A stretch of 64,000 bases of DNA from positions 70,286-134,285 of the forward strand of contig JBEVXD010000013.1 in the NCBI GenBank assembly GCA_040506275.1. Reading direction: 5' to 3'. This stretch comes from Thiodiazotropha sp040506275. Lineage in GTDB: Bacteria > Pseudomonadota > Gammaproteobacteria > Chromatiales > Chromatiaceae. Below the pieces are notes generated by a model, which worked only from the letters and a program-made list of their open reading frames with translations, was not told the DNA's origin and searched no databases. This document shows, one piece after another, positions 45,917 to 54,960 of this stretch (positions are counted from its first letter, which is position 1; the number at the start of each line of letters is the position of its first letter). The translations under genes and the position numbers were made by a program.

Positions 45917-46073
45917 GATATGTTTACCCAAAACAGGATCCCGAATGACGCACAGCTAACTGGTGACGGAGATGTTCCGGCATCACACAGGTGTATCTTC
46001 ATATTGAATCTTCTACTTTATGTAGTGTAGATGCGTCTGTAGAGTATCCTTTTGTACCACACAAGATCATCTC

Positions 46074-47237
46074 ATGCGCATGCAAAGACTGTTTTCACTA
46101 CTACTCACCGCACTAACTGCAGGTCTGGCTGGAGCCTTTGTTGTATTGTTCCTCCTGCCTGAAGGGACATTGCCTCCTCAATCCCCGCAGCAAATAGAGC
46201 AGCAAGACGGCCCCGCAGTTAATCTGCCTAGGGATACCGGCCCTTTCTCCTATGCTGAAGCAGTACAAAAAGCGGCGCCTTCGGTGGTCAACATCTTCAC
46301 TACCAAAATCACCACTGAATCCCAGGCGATGCGATTCAAAGACCCGGTATTGCAGCATCTTTTTGGCAGCATACTGCCTGAAAAGACACGCCAGCGTCTC
46401 GATACAAGCCTTGGTTCCGGGGTCATTGTCACTGAAGATGGTTATCTGTTGACCAACCACCATGTCATCAATGGTGCTGATGAAATCAAGGTGGTCCAAG
46501 CCAATGGCCAGAGCGTAAGCGTCAGTATCGTAGGTAGTGACGCGGAATCCGATGTTGCTGTCCTTAAAATCAATAGTGACAAACCTTTGCAGCCAATCCC
46601 TGTGGGCCACTCAGGTACACAGCAGGTGGGTGATGTTGTACTCGCCATCGGTAACCCTTTCGGTGTAGGGCAAACGGTCACTATGGGAATTATCAGTGCG
46701 ACAGGTCGTTCTCGCCTCGGTATCAGCACTTTCGAAAACTTTATCCAGACCGATGCAGCCATCAATCCAGGAAACTCTGGAGGGGCTCTGGTGAATGGTC
46801 GCGGAGAACTGATCGGAATCAACACCGCTATCTTTTCCAAAACCGGTGGATCTCACGGTATCGGGTTTGCCATACCCTTCGACCTTGCAGAAGGCATCAT
46901 GCAGCAACTGATCACCTCAGGTCATGTTGTGCGGGGCTGGATTGGCATTCAGGGTCAGGATGTCACAGAAAAGCTGGCTGAAGCCTTCAGTCTACATATC
47001 GAGGATGGGGTACTTGTGACCGGTGTGCTTGAAGACGGCCCTGCAAGTAAGGCAGGATTACGCCCTGGTGATGTCATCACCAGTATCAATGACACAGCGC
47101 TGAGCAACTCCCAGGACCTGATGCAACATATCGCTGGACAACCACCGGGCACACAACTGGTGGTTGGCGGTTGGAGAGGCAATGACGCCTTTAGCCTGAA
47201 TGCCGTATCTGATGAACGTCCTGAATTTGATAAATAA
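46074..47237 (+). CDS. DegS/AlgW-like periplasmic serine protease
   Basis: 387 residues: an N-terminal membrane anchor (about 8-28), a trypsin-like domain with catalytic H130 (LLTNHHVI), D160 (SDAESDVAVL) and S235 (NPGNSGGALV), and a single PDZ domain (about 280-375). One PDZ plus the anchor points to DegS/AlgW, which senses misfolded outer membrane proteins and starts cleavage of the anti-sigma factor RseA, rather than the two-PDZ DegP/DegQ. The C-terminus (DERPEFDK) is short beyond the PDZ. Confidence 0.9.
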   Translation: MRMQRLFSLLLTALTAGLAGAFVVLFLLPEGTLPPQSPQQIEQQDGPAVNLPRDTGPFSYAEAVQKAAPSVVNIFTTKITTESQAMRFKDPVLQHLFGSILPEKTRQRLDTSLGSGVIVTEDGYLLTNHHVINGADEIKVVQANGQSVSVSIVGSDAESDVAVLKINSDKPLQPIPVGHSGTQQVGDVVLAIGNPFGVGQTVTMGIISATGRSRLGISTFENFIQTDAAINPGNSGGALVNGRGELIGINTAIFSKTGGSHGIGFAIPFDLAEGIMQQLITSGHVVRGWIGIQGQDVTEKLAEAFSLHIEDGVLVTGVLEDGPASKAGLRPGDVITSINDTALSNSQDLMQHIAGQPPGTQLVVGGWRGNDAFSLNAVSDERPEFDK

Positions 47238-47310
47238 GGAATCTCCCTCGTCATAGATTCTGAATCATTCAACGAATCTGGTAGTAACTAGCTACGGGTT
47301 CATAGCCCGC

Positions 47311-47398
47311 TGTAGGTCGGATAAGCGAAGCGCCATCCGACAATCTCCTGCGGGAATCACCAAAAATGTCGGATGGCGCTTCGCTTATCCAACTTACG
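47311..47398. repeat. REP-type inverted pair downstream of the protease gene
   Basis: TGTAGGTCGGATAAGCGAAG then CGCCATCCGACA, and about 25 bp further its reverse complement. A single arm of the same family stands at 53658. It may act as transcription stop for the protease gene. Confidence 0.75.
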
Positions 47399-47468
47399 AG
47401 GCTGTTTCACCATAGATTATCAGGTTTCAGATTGTCTCCCGCTGGCTATACTGAAAACTGTAGCTCTG

Positions 47469-47731
47469 GTGTAGCGCTTCATACTAATGCGTGATTATAG
47501 AGGCACGCACAGATCCCAAGACAAGGCGCGCCGCGCAGGCAATGGCAGGCCCTTGTCAAGCGGTGCAACGCAGGATTGGGGTCTGTGCGTGCCTCCCTTC
47601 GGGCGCGGCGCCAAGCCATCGTCCGCGTTGTTGTGTAGCTTGGAAAGGGCGCGCCATTCCCTGCGCCACACGCCTAGCGGCCAATGGCTTGGCGTCACGC
47701 TATAAACGCGCATTAGTATGAAGCGCTACAC
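47469..47731. repeat. MITE-like element with 23 bp terminal inverted repeats
   Basis: 263 bp. Ends 47469-47491 and 47709-47731 are perfect 23 bp inverted repeats (GTGTAGCGCTTCATACTAAT...), with weaker pairing continuing to TTATAG. Inside are two more hairpins: GGCACGCACAGATCCC with GGGGTCTGTGCGTGCC, and GCGCCAAGCCAT with ATGGCTTGGCGT. No coding frame is convincing. The plan (outer repeat, two inner hairpins) and size match the element at 33380, but the sequence differs. Confidence 0.8.
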
Positions 47732-47784
47732 TAGTGCTTCATATAAGCAGTGGACTAAATAATAAGGTAGCTGGGAGCCTAACA

Positions 47785-48855
47785 ATGAAACAAGCCGAAG
47801 AGATCGAGCGTATTATCGATACTGTCGGTGATGTTCTGGAAACTCAACTATCTCCAATTCAGAAAAGCCGTCTTCATCAGGCGCTGATTAAAACCCTCGA
47901 CCTCCCCGAAGGGGGCAAGAAACCTCAAACCAAGCAAGTCACCATCTTACTATCGGATTTGCGAGGATTCACCGCCCTATCCGAACACTACCCACCCGAC
48001 ATTGTGATTGAGATTCTGAACTTCTATTTCTCACGTATGTGCGAAATTATTTTTCGCTTCGGTGGCAGTATCGATAAATTCATGGGCGATTCCATCATGG
48101 CGCTGTTTGGACTTTCTGAACAGCGGGATGACGACCTTGAGCGGGCTATCGCTTGCGCGGTGGAGATGCAACGCAGCATGCAGAATATCAACAGCGAAAA
48201 CGTTAAACACGGACATCCTCGTCTGTTCATGGGTATAGGTATCAATACCGGCCATGTCGTCGCAGGGAATCTCGGCTCGGAACTGCATCATGAATATACC
48301 GTCATCGGTGATGAAGTGAATCTTGCCTCACGCATTGAAGCTTATAGCCTACGCGGGCAAATACTGCTTAGTGAACATTCAAGAGAACTGGCTAAGGATT
48401 ATATTGAATGCACTGAACCGAATCAGGTTTTGGTAAAAGGCAAGCAGATCCCCGTCAACCTGTATGAACTGCTCGCCACCAGCCGCCCCAGACAACTTGA
48501 AGTGCCACGGGTTGAATCGCGACGAAGCCCACGCATCGAAGTCGACTTCCCCCTTTCATTTCAACCACTTAAAGGTAAATCCGTCTCGCCAACCAGCTTT
48601 GCGGGACGAGCTGTCGACTTGAGCTACAACGGGCTGCAAGCCCTATTACCCATCCAATTGCAGACCCTCTCTGATATCCGCATCACCCTCTACACCTCAC
48701 TCATGAGTGAACAGAGCAGCCACATCTACGCCAAGATACTCGATCACGAAAAACAGGGTGATGACTGGTTAAGCAGAATGGAGTTCACAGGCATAGATGA
48801 CGCGGGTCAGGCAGCAATAAAAGACTTTATTGATCAGGCCGTGAGTCGACGATGA
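47785..48855 (+). CDS. Class III nucleotide cyclase fused to a PilZ domain
   Basis: 356 residues from the ATG at 47785 (GGAG upstream); a longer frame from 47734 would start at the edge of the MITE-like element and is unlikely. The cyclase catalytic domain (about 50-220) has both metal aspartates (D58 in LLSDLRGFT, D102 in FMGDSIMALFG), the ATP-selecting pair K98 and D176 (IGDEVNLASR), and N179/R183, so an active adenylate cyclase is predicted. The C-terminus is a PilZ domain with R-x3-R (RRSPR) and DLSYNG, the c-di-GMP-binding motif. No membrane helix. It therefore may make cAMP under c-di-GMP control. Confidence 0.88.
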   Translation: MKQAEEIERIIDTVGDVLETQLSPIQKSRLHQALIKTLDLPEGGKKPQTKQVTILLSDLRGFTALSEHYPPDIVIEILNFYFSRMCEIIFRFGGSIDKFMGDSIMALFGLSEQRDDDLERAIACAVEMQRSMQNINSENVKHGHPRLFMGIGINTGHVVAGNLGSELHHEYTVIGDEVNLASRIEAYSLRGQILLSEHSRELAKDYIECTEPNQVLVKGKQIPVNLYELLATSRPRQLEVPRVESRRSPRIEVDFPLSFQPLKGKSVSPTSFAGRAVDLSYNGLQALLPIQLQTLSDIRITLYTSLMSEQSSHIYAKILDHEKQGDDWLSRMEFTGIDDAGQAAIKDFIDQAVSRR

Positions 48856-49106
48856 TGTAGTGTTTTTAACAAATACTCCCGTTTTCTATCCAATTTCGTT
48901 ATCATTTCCTGTCTTTTTTACCAGAATCCCTGGGTTTGGGACGTAAATGGCATTCGGGCCTGCTCAATTTTGAGCAATGGGCTTAGTGTAATTCAACGTC
49001 GTTGCCGAACTGTGAGGCAGTTTTTGACTGAGTCAATCTCCTGCTGCCAACGAAACAGGCTGACTGGTTCAACATACTGTTACTAAAGTGGCCATCCGGA
49101 AAAACC

Positions 49107-50366
49107 ATGGATAAATTGATCATTCGCGGGGGTATGCCCCTATCAGGCGAGGTCCGCATCGCTGGGGCTAAGAACGCTGCATTGCCGATTCTGGCCGCTA
49201 CGCTTCTTTCTGAGAGCTCTATGCGGGTTGGAAATGTACCGCACTTACAGGACATCACCACAACCATGGAACTGTTGGGTGGCATGGGCATCAGCCTGAT
49301 GGTGGATGAGAAAATGGGCATCGAAGTGGATGCCAATACAATCAAGGAGTTCAATGCCCCTTACGAACTGGTTAAGACCATGCGTGCATCGATTCTGGTC
49401 TTAGGCCCGATGCTTTCACGCTTTGGACGAGCCGATGTCTCTCTACCCGGTGGTTGTGCCATTGGTTCTCGTCCAGTCAATCTCCACATCGAGGGGTTAA
49501 GGGCCATGGGAGCTACTATCGATGTCGAGAACGGTTATATACGATCCCGCTGCAAGCGCTTGCACGGCGCTCGCATCGTGATGGATATGGTGACTGTAAC
49601 CGGCACAGAAAATCTGATGATGGCTGCTGCATTGGCGAAAGGAACCAGCCTGATTGAAAATGCGGCACGGGAACCTGAGGTGGTCGACCTGGCCGAATGC
49701 CTAAATATGATGGGTGCAAAGATTACCGGGGCCGGTACACCCACTATCACCATTGAGGGCGTGGATAGCCTCCAGGGTACAGAGTACAACGTACTGCCAG
49801 ACAGAATCGAAACCGGTACCTTTCTGGTCGCTGCCGCCATTTCTAGAGGCCAAATCAAAATTCGCGACACCCGGCCGGAGCTGGTTGATTCAGTGCTGCA
49901 AAAACTCCGCGAAGCAGGCGCACTCATCGAAACTGGTAAAGATTGGATCAGCCTGGACATGCAGGGCAATCGCCCCAAGGCAGTCGATGTATATACCGCC
50001 CCTTACCCAGCTTTCCCCACAGACATGCAGGCCCAGTTTACCGCATTGAACTCAGTGGCCGAAGGCGTGGGTATAGTCACCGAAACCATTTTCGAAAATC
50101 GCTTCATGCATGTGCATGAGTTGCAACGTATGGGCGCTCAAATCAAACTCGAAGGCAATACCGCCATCTGCACCGGATCAGAGAAACTGACCGGTGCTCC
50201 GGTAATGGCCACCGATCTACGTGCCTCTGCCAGCCTGGTACTTGCTGGTCTGGTTGCTGATGGTGAAACACTGGTCGACAGGATCTATCACATCGACCGG
50301 GGATATCAGAATATAGAGGAAAAACTGGCCGGTTTGGGCGGAGAAATCCGTCGCATACCGAGTTGA
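49107..50366 (+). CDS. murA: UDP-N-acetylglucosamine 1-carboxyvinyltransferase MurA
   Basis: 419 residues, normal length. The active-site loop has C117 (LPGGCAIGSRPVNLH), the fosfomycin-sensitive form. AGAKNAALPILAATL at the N-terminus and DLRASASLVLAGLVADG near the C-terminus are typical. MurA commits UDP-GlcNAc to peptidoglycan synthesis. It precedes hisG, as in many gammaproteobacteria. Confidence 0.98.
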   Translation: MDKLIIRGGMPLSGEVRIAGAKNAALPILAATLLSESSMRVGNVPHLQDITTTMELLGGMGISLMVDEKMGIEVDANTIKEFNAPYELVKTMRASILVLGPMLSRFGRADVSLPGGCAIGSRPVNLHIEGLRAMGATIDVENGYIRSRCKRLHGARIVMDMVTVTGTENLMMAAALAKGTSLIENAAREPEVVDLAECLNMMGAKITGAGTPTITIEGVDSLQGTEYNVLPDRIETGTFLVAAAISRGQIKIRDTRPELVDSVLQKLREAGALIETGKDWISLDMQGNRPKAVDVYTAPYPAFPTDMQAQFTALNSVAEGVGIVTETIFENRFMHVHELQRMGAQIKLEGNTAICTGSEKLTGAPVMATDLRASASLVLAGLVADGETLVDRIYHIDRGYQNIEEKLAGLGGEIRRIPS

Positions 50367-50533
50367 CCATTAATCAGATCCAAGTAGCTGAAACGTGGAA
50401 AGGTTGACCCGGACTACTCCGATTGTTGTGCAGAGGGTGAATATTGGGAGAAATTACCCCATTTCCCTTACTCCTTCGTGTTCATCATTTGTTATCCTTG
50501 CACATCCTAAGCTGGACTAAGCCGAAGCGAACC

Positions 50534-51172
50534 ATGAATTTCGACGCACCTATTACCATTGCCCTATCCAAAGGCCGAATCTTTAACCAGAGTCTGCCAC
50601 TACTGGCCCATGCAGGAATAGAGCCAACGGATGACCCGGAAACAAGCCGAAAACTGATTCTCAATACGAATCATGAACAGGTTAAACTGGTGATTATCCG
50701 CGCCACCGATGTCCCCACCTATGTGGAGTATGGGGCGGCAGATATCGGCATTGCCGGAAAAGATGTTTTATTGGAGCATGGTGGTGAAGGTCTATATGAA
50801 CCCCTGGATCTGAATATCGCCCGCTGCCGAATGATGACCGCCGGTTTTCCGGATGCTGTCGAACAAAAGGGGCGTTTGAGGGTCGCTACTAAATATGTGA
50901 AGAGCGCACAACGCTATTTCGCCGCCAAGGGCGAACAGGTTGAGATCATCAAACTCTATGGCTCCATGGAACTGGCCCCGATCGTGGGATTGGCGGATAT
51001 CATTGTTGATCTGGTTGAGAGCGGCAACACGCTGAAGGCGAATGGATTGGTGCCACTTGAGCATATTGCCGATATCAGCTCCCGTCTGGTAATCAACAAG
51101 GCGTCCTGGAAGATGAAACATTCACTCATCACACAACTGATCGACGCCTTTCGGGAAGCAGTAAAACAGTAG
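50534..51172 (+). CDS. hisG: ATP phosphoribosyltransferase HisG, short form
   Basis: 212 residues from the ATG at 50534, which starts directly before the conserved ITIALSKGRIFNQSLPLL; a frame from 50444 adds a non-conserved tail. The length is that of the short HisG, which lacks the regulatory C-terminal domain and needs HisZ in a hetero-octamer. EYGAADIGIAGKDVLLE and GLADIIVDLVESGNTLKANG are conserved. It starts histidine synthesis. No hisZ is in this window. Confidence 0.95.
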   Translation: MNFDAPITIALSKGRIFNQSLPLLAHAGIEPTDDPETSRKLILNTNHEQVKLVIIRATDVPTYVEYGAADIGIAGKDVLLEHGGEGLYEPLDLNIARCRMMTAGFPDAVEQKGRLRVATKYVKSAQRYFAAKGEQVEIIKLYGSMELAPIVGLADIIVDLVESGNTLKANGLVPLEHIADISSRLVINKASWKMKHSLITQLIDAFREAVKQ

Positions 51173-51273
51173 ACTCGCGGAGTGCGTTAAAAACTACCGG
51201 GCACCTTGATTTCTTTAAACCGGAATTTCTCACTCTTCAAAGGTGCATGGCCACCAAATACGAGAATCTTAAC

Positions 51274-52584
51274 ATGAGCGAAATACGCCAACTGTCGACC
51301 AGAAACAGTGACTTCATGCAGCAGCTTGATGCCCTGCTTGCCTGGGAGTCGGTTTCGGACACTGCGGTCAATGATACGGTCAACCAGATTATCCAGGATA
51401 TCCGCAAACGGGGTAATGCCGCTCTGCTCGAATACACCCAGCGCTTCGACCGTTGGCAGGCAGACGGGGATGAGGGCCTGCAAATTTCCATCAGCCGTTT
51501 AGAGCAGGCCTGGGAGACCATTCCCCAGGAACAGCAGACCGCCCTGCAGGTCTCTGCTGAGCGGATTCGCGCTTACGCACAACGACAGCTTATGGACTCC
51601 TGGTCTTACACTGAAGCAGACGGCACTCTGCTGGGGCAACAGGTCACCCCCCTCGACCGGGTTGGACTCTATGTCCCCGGAGGGAAAGCAGCCTACCCCT
51701 CATCGGTACTTATGAATGCTATACCGGCCAAAGTTGCTGGTGTCGCCGAGCTGATCATGGTGGTACCAACGCCAGATGGAGAACTCAATGAGTTGGTATT
51801 GGCTGCCGCCCATGTCTCAGGTGTCGATCGTGTATTCGCCGTAGGTGGTGCTCAGGCAGTTGCGGCCCTGGCTTATGGCACAGAGACCATACCCCCGGTA
51901 GATAAGATAGTCGGCCCTGGCAATATCTACGTAGCCACTGCCAAGCGTGCGGTCTTCGGTCAGGTTGGCATCGATATGGTGGCGGGACCATCGGAAATCC
52001 TGATCGTCTGTGATGGGGAAACCGATCCGGACTGGATCGCTATGGACCTATTCTCCCAGGCAGAACATGATGAAGATGCTCAGTCGATTCTGTTATGCCC
52101 TGATGGAGAGTATCTGAGACAAGTAGAGGCCAGTATCGACAAACTTCTGCCAACCATGGAGCGACAGGAGATTATTGCCACGGCGTTAAGCGCCCGTGGT
52201 GCGCTAATTGAAGTCAAAGATATGGACGAAGCTGTTGATGTCGCCAATCACATTGCCCCTGAACATCTCGAACTCTCTGTTGAAGAACCACAAGAGATGG
52301 CTGAACGGATACGCCACGCCGGTGCGATCTTCATGGGTCGTCATACTGCTGAGGCGATGGGCGACTACTGCGCAGGACCTAATCACGTCTTGCCTACATC
52401 CAGAACAGCCCGCTTCTCCTCGCCTCTGGGTGTTTACGACTTCCAGAAGCGTTCAAGCCTGATCATGGCCTCACCTGAAGGCGCAGACACCCTGGCAAAG
52501 ACATCTTCTGTGATGGCGAGGGGTGAGGGTTTGACAGCACATGCCCGATCCGCTGAGTTTCGATTCAAGTCGGATAAGGATTAG
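51274..52584 (+). CDS. hisD: Histidinol dehydrogenase HisD
   Basis: 436 residues from the ATG at 51274, close to the usual length; the ATG at 51247 gives 445 and cannot be excluded. Zinc and catalytic residues lie in DLFSQAEHDEDAQSILL, IAPEHLELSVE and GDYCAGPNHVLPTSRTARF. It oxidises histidinol to histidine in two steps. hisC starts five bases after its stop. Confidence 0.97.
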   Translation: MSEIRQLSTRNSDFMQQLDALLAWESVSDTAVNDTVNQIIQDIRKRGNAALLEYTQRFDRWQADGDEGLQISISRLEQAWETIPQEQQTALQVSAERIRAYAQRQLMDSWSYTEADGTLLGQQVTPLDRVGLYVPGGKAAYPSSVLMNAIPAKVAGVAELIMVVPTPDGELNELVLAAAHVSGVDRVFAVGGAQAVAALAYGTETIPPVDKIVGPGNIYVATAKRAVFGQVGIDMVAGPSEILIVCDGETDPDWIAMDLFSQAEHDEDAQSILLCPDGEYLRQVEASIDKLLPTMERQEIIATALSARGALIEVKDMDEAVDVANHIAPEHLELSVEEPQEMAERIRHAGAIFMGRHTAEAMGDYCAGPNHVLPTSRTARFSSPLGVYDFQKRSSLIMASPEGADTLAKTSSVMARGEGLTAHARSAEFRFKSDKD

Positions 52585-52589
52585 CTTCG

Positions 52590-53645
52590 ATGAATCCCTT
52601 TTGGAGCCCGGCGATAGCTGAACTCTCTCCATACATACCGGGAGAGCAGCCAAAGATCGATAAGTTGGTGAAGTTGAATACCAACGAGAATCCCTATTCG
52701 CCTTCGCCCCGAGTACTCGAAGCGATCCGGGAGGCCGCCAACAAGGATCTCCGGCGCTATCCTGAACCTGACTCTGCTCAATTACGTAAAGCCGTAGCGG
52801 ACTACTACCACCTTGATGCCAACCAGGTGTTTATCGGCAACGGCTCGGATGAGGTACTTGCGCACACCTTTTTTGCGCTGTTTCAACAATCCCGCCCGTT
52901 GTTGTTTCCCGATATCACATATAGCTTCTATCCTGTCTATTGCGGTATTTATGGCATTGACTACCAGACCATTCCACTGGAGACCGATTTCACCCTCAAT
53001 CTGGAGCGATACGAGGTAGAGAACGGTGGCATCATTTTCCCCAACCCCAATGCCCCTACCGGGCGTCTGCTTGGGTTAGAGGAGATTGAACGACTACTGA
53101 CCAAAAACCAGAACTCGGTGGTCGTGGTTGATGAGGCCTATATCGATTTCGGTGGAGAGAGTGCTGTTACCCTGATTAACAGCTTCCCCAATCTGTTGGT
53201 CGTTCAAACCCTGTCCAAGTCTCGCTCTCTTGCCGGGCTAAGAATTGGTCTGGCCTTGGGGGATTCCGGCTTGATAGAAGGGCTGAATCGGGTCAAGGAC
53301 AGTTTTAACTCCTATCCCATGGATACTCTTGCTGCCAAGGCAGCCATAGCCTCTTTCGAGGATGAAGACTATTTTCAGATGATTCGGGAGCGGGTGATCA
53401 GTGAGAGAGAATCCCTGAATAGGGAGCTGACATCCATGGGATTCAAGGTACTGCCCTCAGCTGCCAACTTCCTGTTTACAACACACCCCGAACATGAGGC
53501 TCAGGCCATCGCAGCAAAACTGCGTGAACAGGGTGTCATAGTACGTCACTTCAAACAGCAGAGAATCGAACAATACCTACGGATTACAATTGGCGCACCT
53601 GAAGAGAATCAGCGGCTGATAGGAGCATTAAAAACAATTCTTTAG
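52590..53645 (+). CDS. hisC: Histidinol-phosphate aminotransferase HisC
   Basis: 351 residues of the PLP fold type I aminotransferase family. KLNTNENPYSPSPRV at the start, IIFPNPNAPTGRLLG, VVVDEAYIDFGGES, and the PLP-binding Lys in QTLSKSRSLAGLRIG are all present. It makes histidinol phosphate. Last gene of hisG-hisD-hisC; the remaining histidine genes are elsewhere. Confidence 0.97.
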   Translation: MNPFWSPAIAELSPYIPGEQPKIDKLVKLNTNENPYSPSPRVLEAIREAANKDLRRYPEPDSAQLRKAVADYYHLDANQVFIGNGSDEVLAHTFFALFQQSRPLLFPDITYSFYPVYCGIYGIDYQTIPLETDFTLNLERYEVENGGIIFPNPNAPTGRLLGLEEIERLLTKNQNSVVVVDEAYIDFGGESAVTLINSFPNLLVVQTLSKSRSLAGLRIGLALGDSGLIEGLNRVKDSFNSYPMDTLAAKAAIASFEDEDYFQMIRERVISERESLNRELTSMGFKVLPSAANFLFTTHPEHEAQAIAAKLREQGVIVRHFKQQRIEQYLRITIGAPEENQRLIGALKTIL

Positions 53646-53657
53646 CTGACCCCCTGT

Positions 53658-53688
53658 TGTAGGTCGGATAAGCGCAGCGCCATCCGAC
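53658..53688. repeat. REP-type unit after hisC
   Basis: TGTAGGTCGGATAAGCGCAG followed by CGCCATCCGA, same family as the pair at 47311. Located in the convergent gap between hisC and the kinase-like gene. Confidence 0.7.
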
Positions 53689-53743
53689 TTTTCCCACGCA
53701 CAAAACTTCGGACAGGCTTACTTGTTATCGCACCACCCCATTC

Positions 53744-54622
53744 TCAGACTTCCGCCAACAGCCTGTCGATCATCCCTTCCGCCTGACCGAGATAGCCACC
53801 ACCAAACAGATTGAGATGGTTGAGGATATGGTAAAGGTTATAAAGCACCTTCCTGGTTGAGTATCCAGGTGAGAGCGGCCAACTCTCCCGATAGGCATCA
53901 TAAAAGCGGTTCCCAAAGCCACCAAACAGTTCAGTCATCGCCAGGTCAGCTTCCCGATCACCGAAGTAGACTGCCGGATCGTAAATCACCGGCTGCCCTG
54001 ATCGATCATATGCAAGGTTTCCACCCCATAAATCCCCATGCAGTAAGGAAGGTGTCGGTTGATGATCCAACAGCAGATGAAACCCTTCCAGCAAACGCTC
54101 CCCCTTCCTCTGTAGACTGCCTGTATAGCCGTTATCGGCTGCCAATTTCAATTGAAACCCCAGACGCTGCTCACGCCAGAACATTCCCCAACTCTCATTT
54201 GCCTGGTTCGGTTGCGCGGTTGAGCCGATGGTGTTGTCCCGATGCCAGCCGAAATTTGACTGACTAACCCGGTGCATCGCCGCGAGCTGGTGGCCAGCAA
54301 GTTCCGGCCCCTCTCTGCTGCCATGCTCAAGTTCGATAAACTCCATAGCCAGGTAGGCCTGGTCACCACTCTGACCACTGCAGATCGGCCTGGGAACCCT
54401 TATGGTGTGAGTCTCAGACAGTGCTTCTAACCCTTCCGATTCAGCATCAAACATATCCAATAGAGCCGAGCTATTGAGTTTGACAAAAAATGTCTTCTCT
54501 CCATCGGTCAGACGCACCCCCATGTTGATGCAGCCACCACCGATAGATTTCGGCTCCAAAGGATCAAAGGGTTCCTCAATAGAGTGAGAGATGTGCTGTG
54601 CGATCATTTGCCATTGATTCAT
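53744..54622 (-). CDS. Fructosamine/ketosamine-3-kinase family protein
   Basis: 292 residues. Kinase-like motifs: GGGCINMGVRLTDGEKTFFV with the ATP-site Lys, LLHGDLWGGNLAYD (catalytic loop) and VIYDPAVYFGDREADLAM (metal site). Members phosphorylate ketosamines or ribulosamines so that protein-bound sugars fall off; the bacterial substrate is usually unproven. Monocistronic, convergent with hisC. Confidence 0.9.
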   Translation of the reverse strand: MNQWQMIAQHISHSIEEPFDPLEPKSIGGGCINMGVRLTDGEKTFFVKLNSSALLDMFDAESEGLEALSETHTIRVPRPICSGQSGDQAYLAMEFIELEHGSREGPELAGHQLAAMHRVSQSNFGWHRDNTIGSTAQPNQANESWGMFWREQRLGFQLKLAADNGYTGSLQRKGERLLEGFHLLLDHQPTPSLLHGDLWGGNLAYDRSGQPVIYDPAVYFGDREADLAMTELFGGFGNRFYDAYRESWPLSPGYSTRKVLYNLYHILNHLNLFGGGYLGQAEGMIDRLLAEV

Positions 54623-54960
54623 ACCATAACCCCTTACCGATGCTTAGAATCTGCACTTGACAGAGTCCACATCCACCCCGTTTTATTCACACACCGTTAA
54701 TATTGCATCGCAACATTATTCAATATACGAATCTTATTACCATTAGAAGTGGTTAATATACTATAACTACTTGTTAATTAAAGCGTTAGCTAAACTGACG
54801 AAAAAATAGTCAAATTAACAGGAAACCAATAAACACAAGGCCTTGGGTCGTCTATACCTCAAATATCCACAAAGTTATCCACAGCTCTTGTGGAAAAAAA
54901 GTGGCCTTCGACTAAAGAGATTTTGGCACCTGGATGCCGGCAACATGATAGAGTCTCGCC
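54623..54960. other. AT-rich divergent gap before priA
   Basis: 338 bases with promoter potential but no motif I would name. A run near 54720-54850 is strongly AT-rich. Confidence 0.45.

Noticed and set aside
47487..47721. Three overlapping ~75-codon frames at 47.5-47.7 kb on both strands
   Set aside because: They are products of the GC-rich hairpin element and carry no coding signal.
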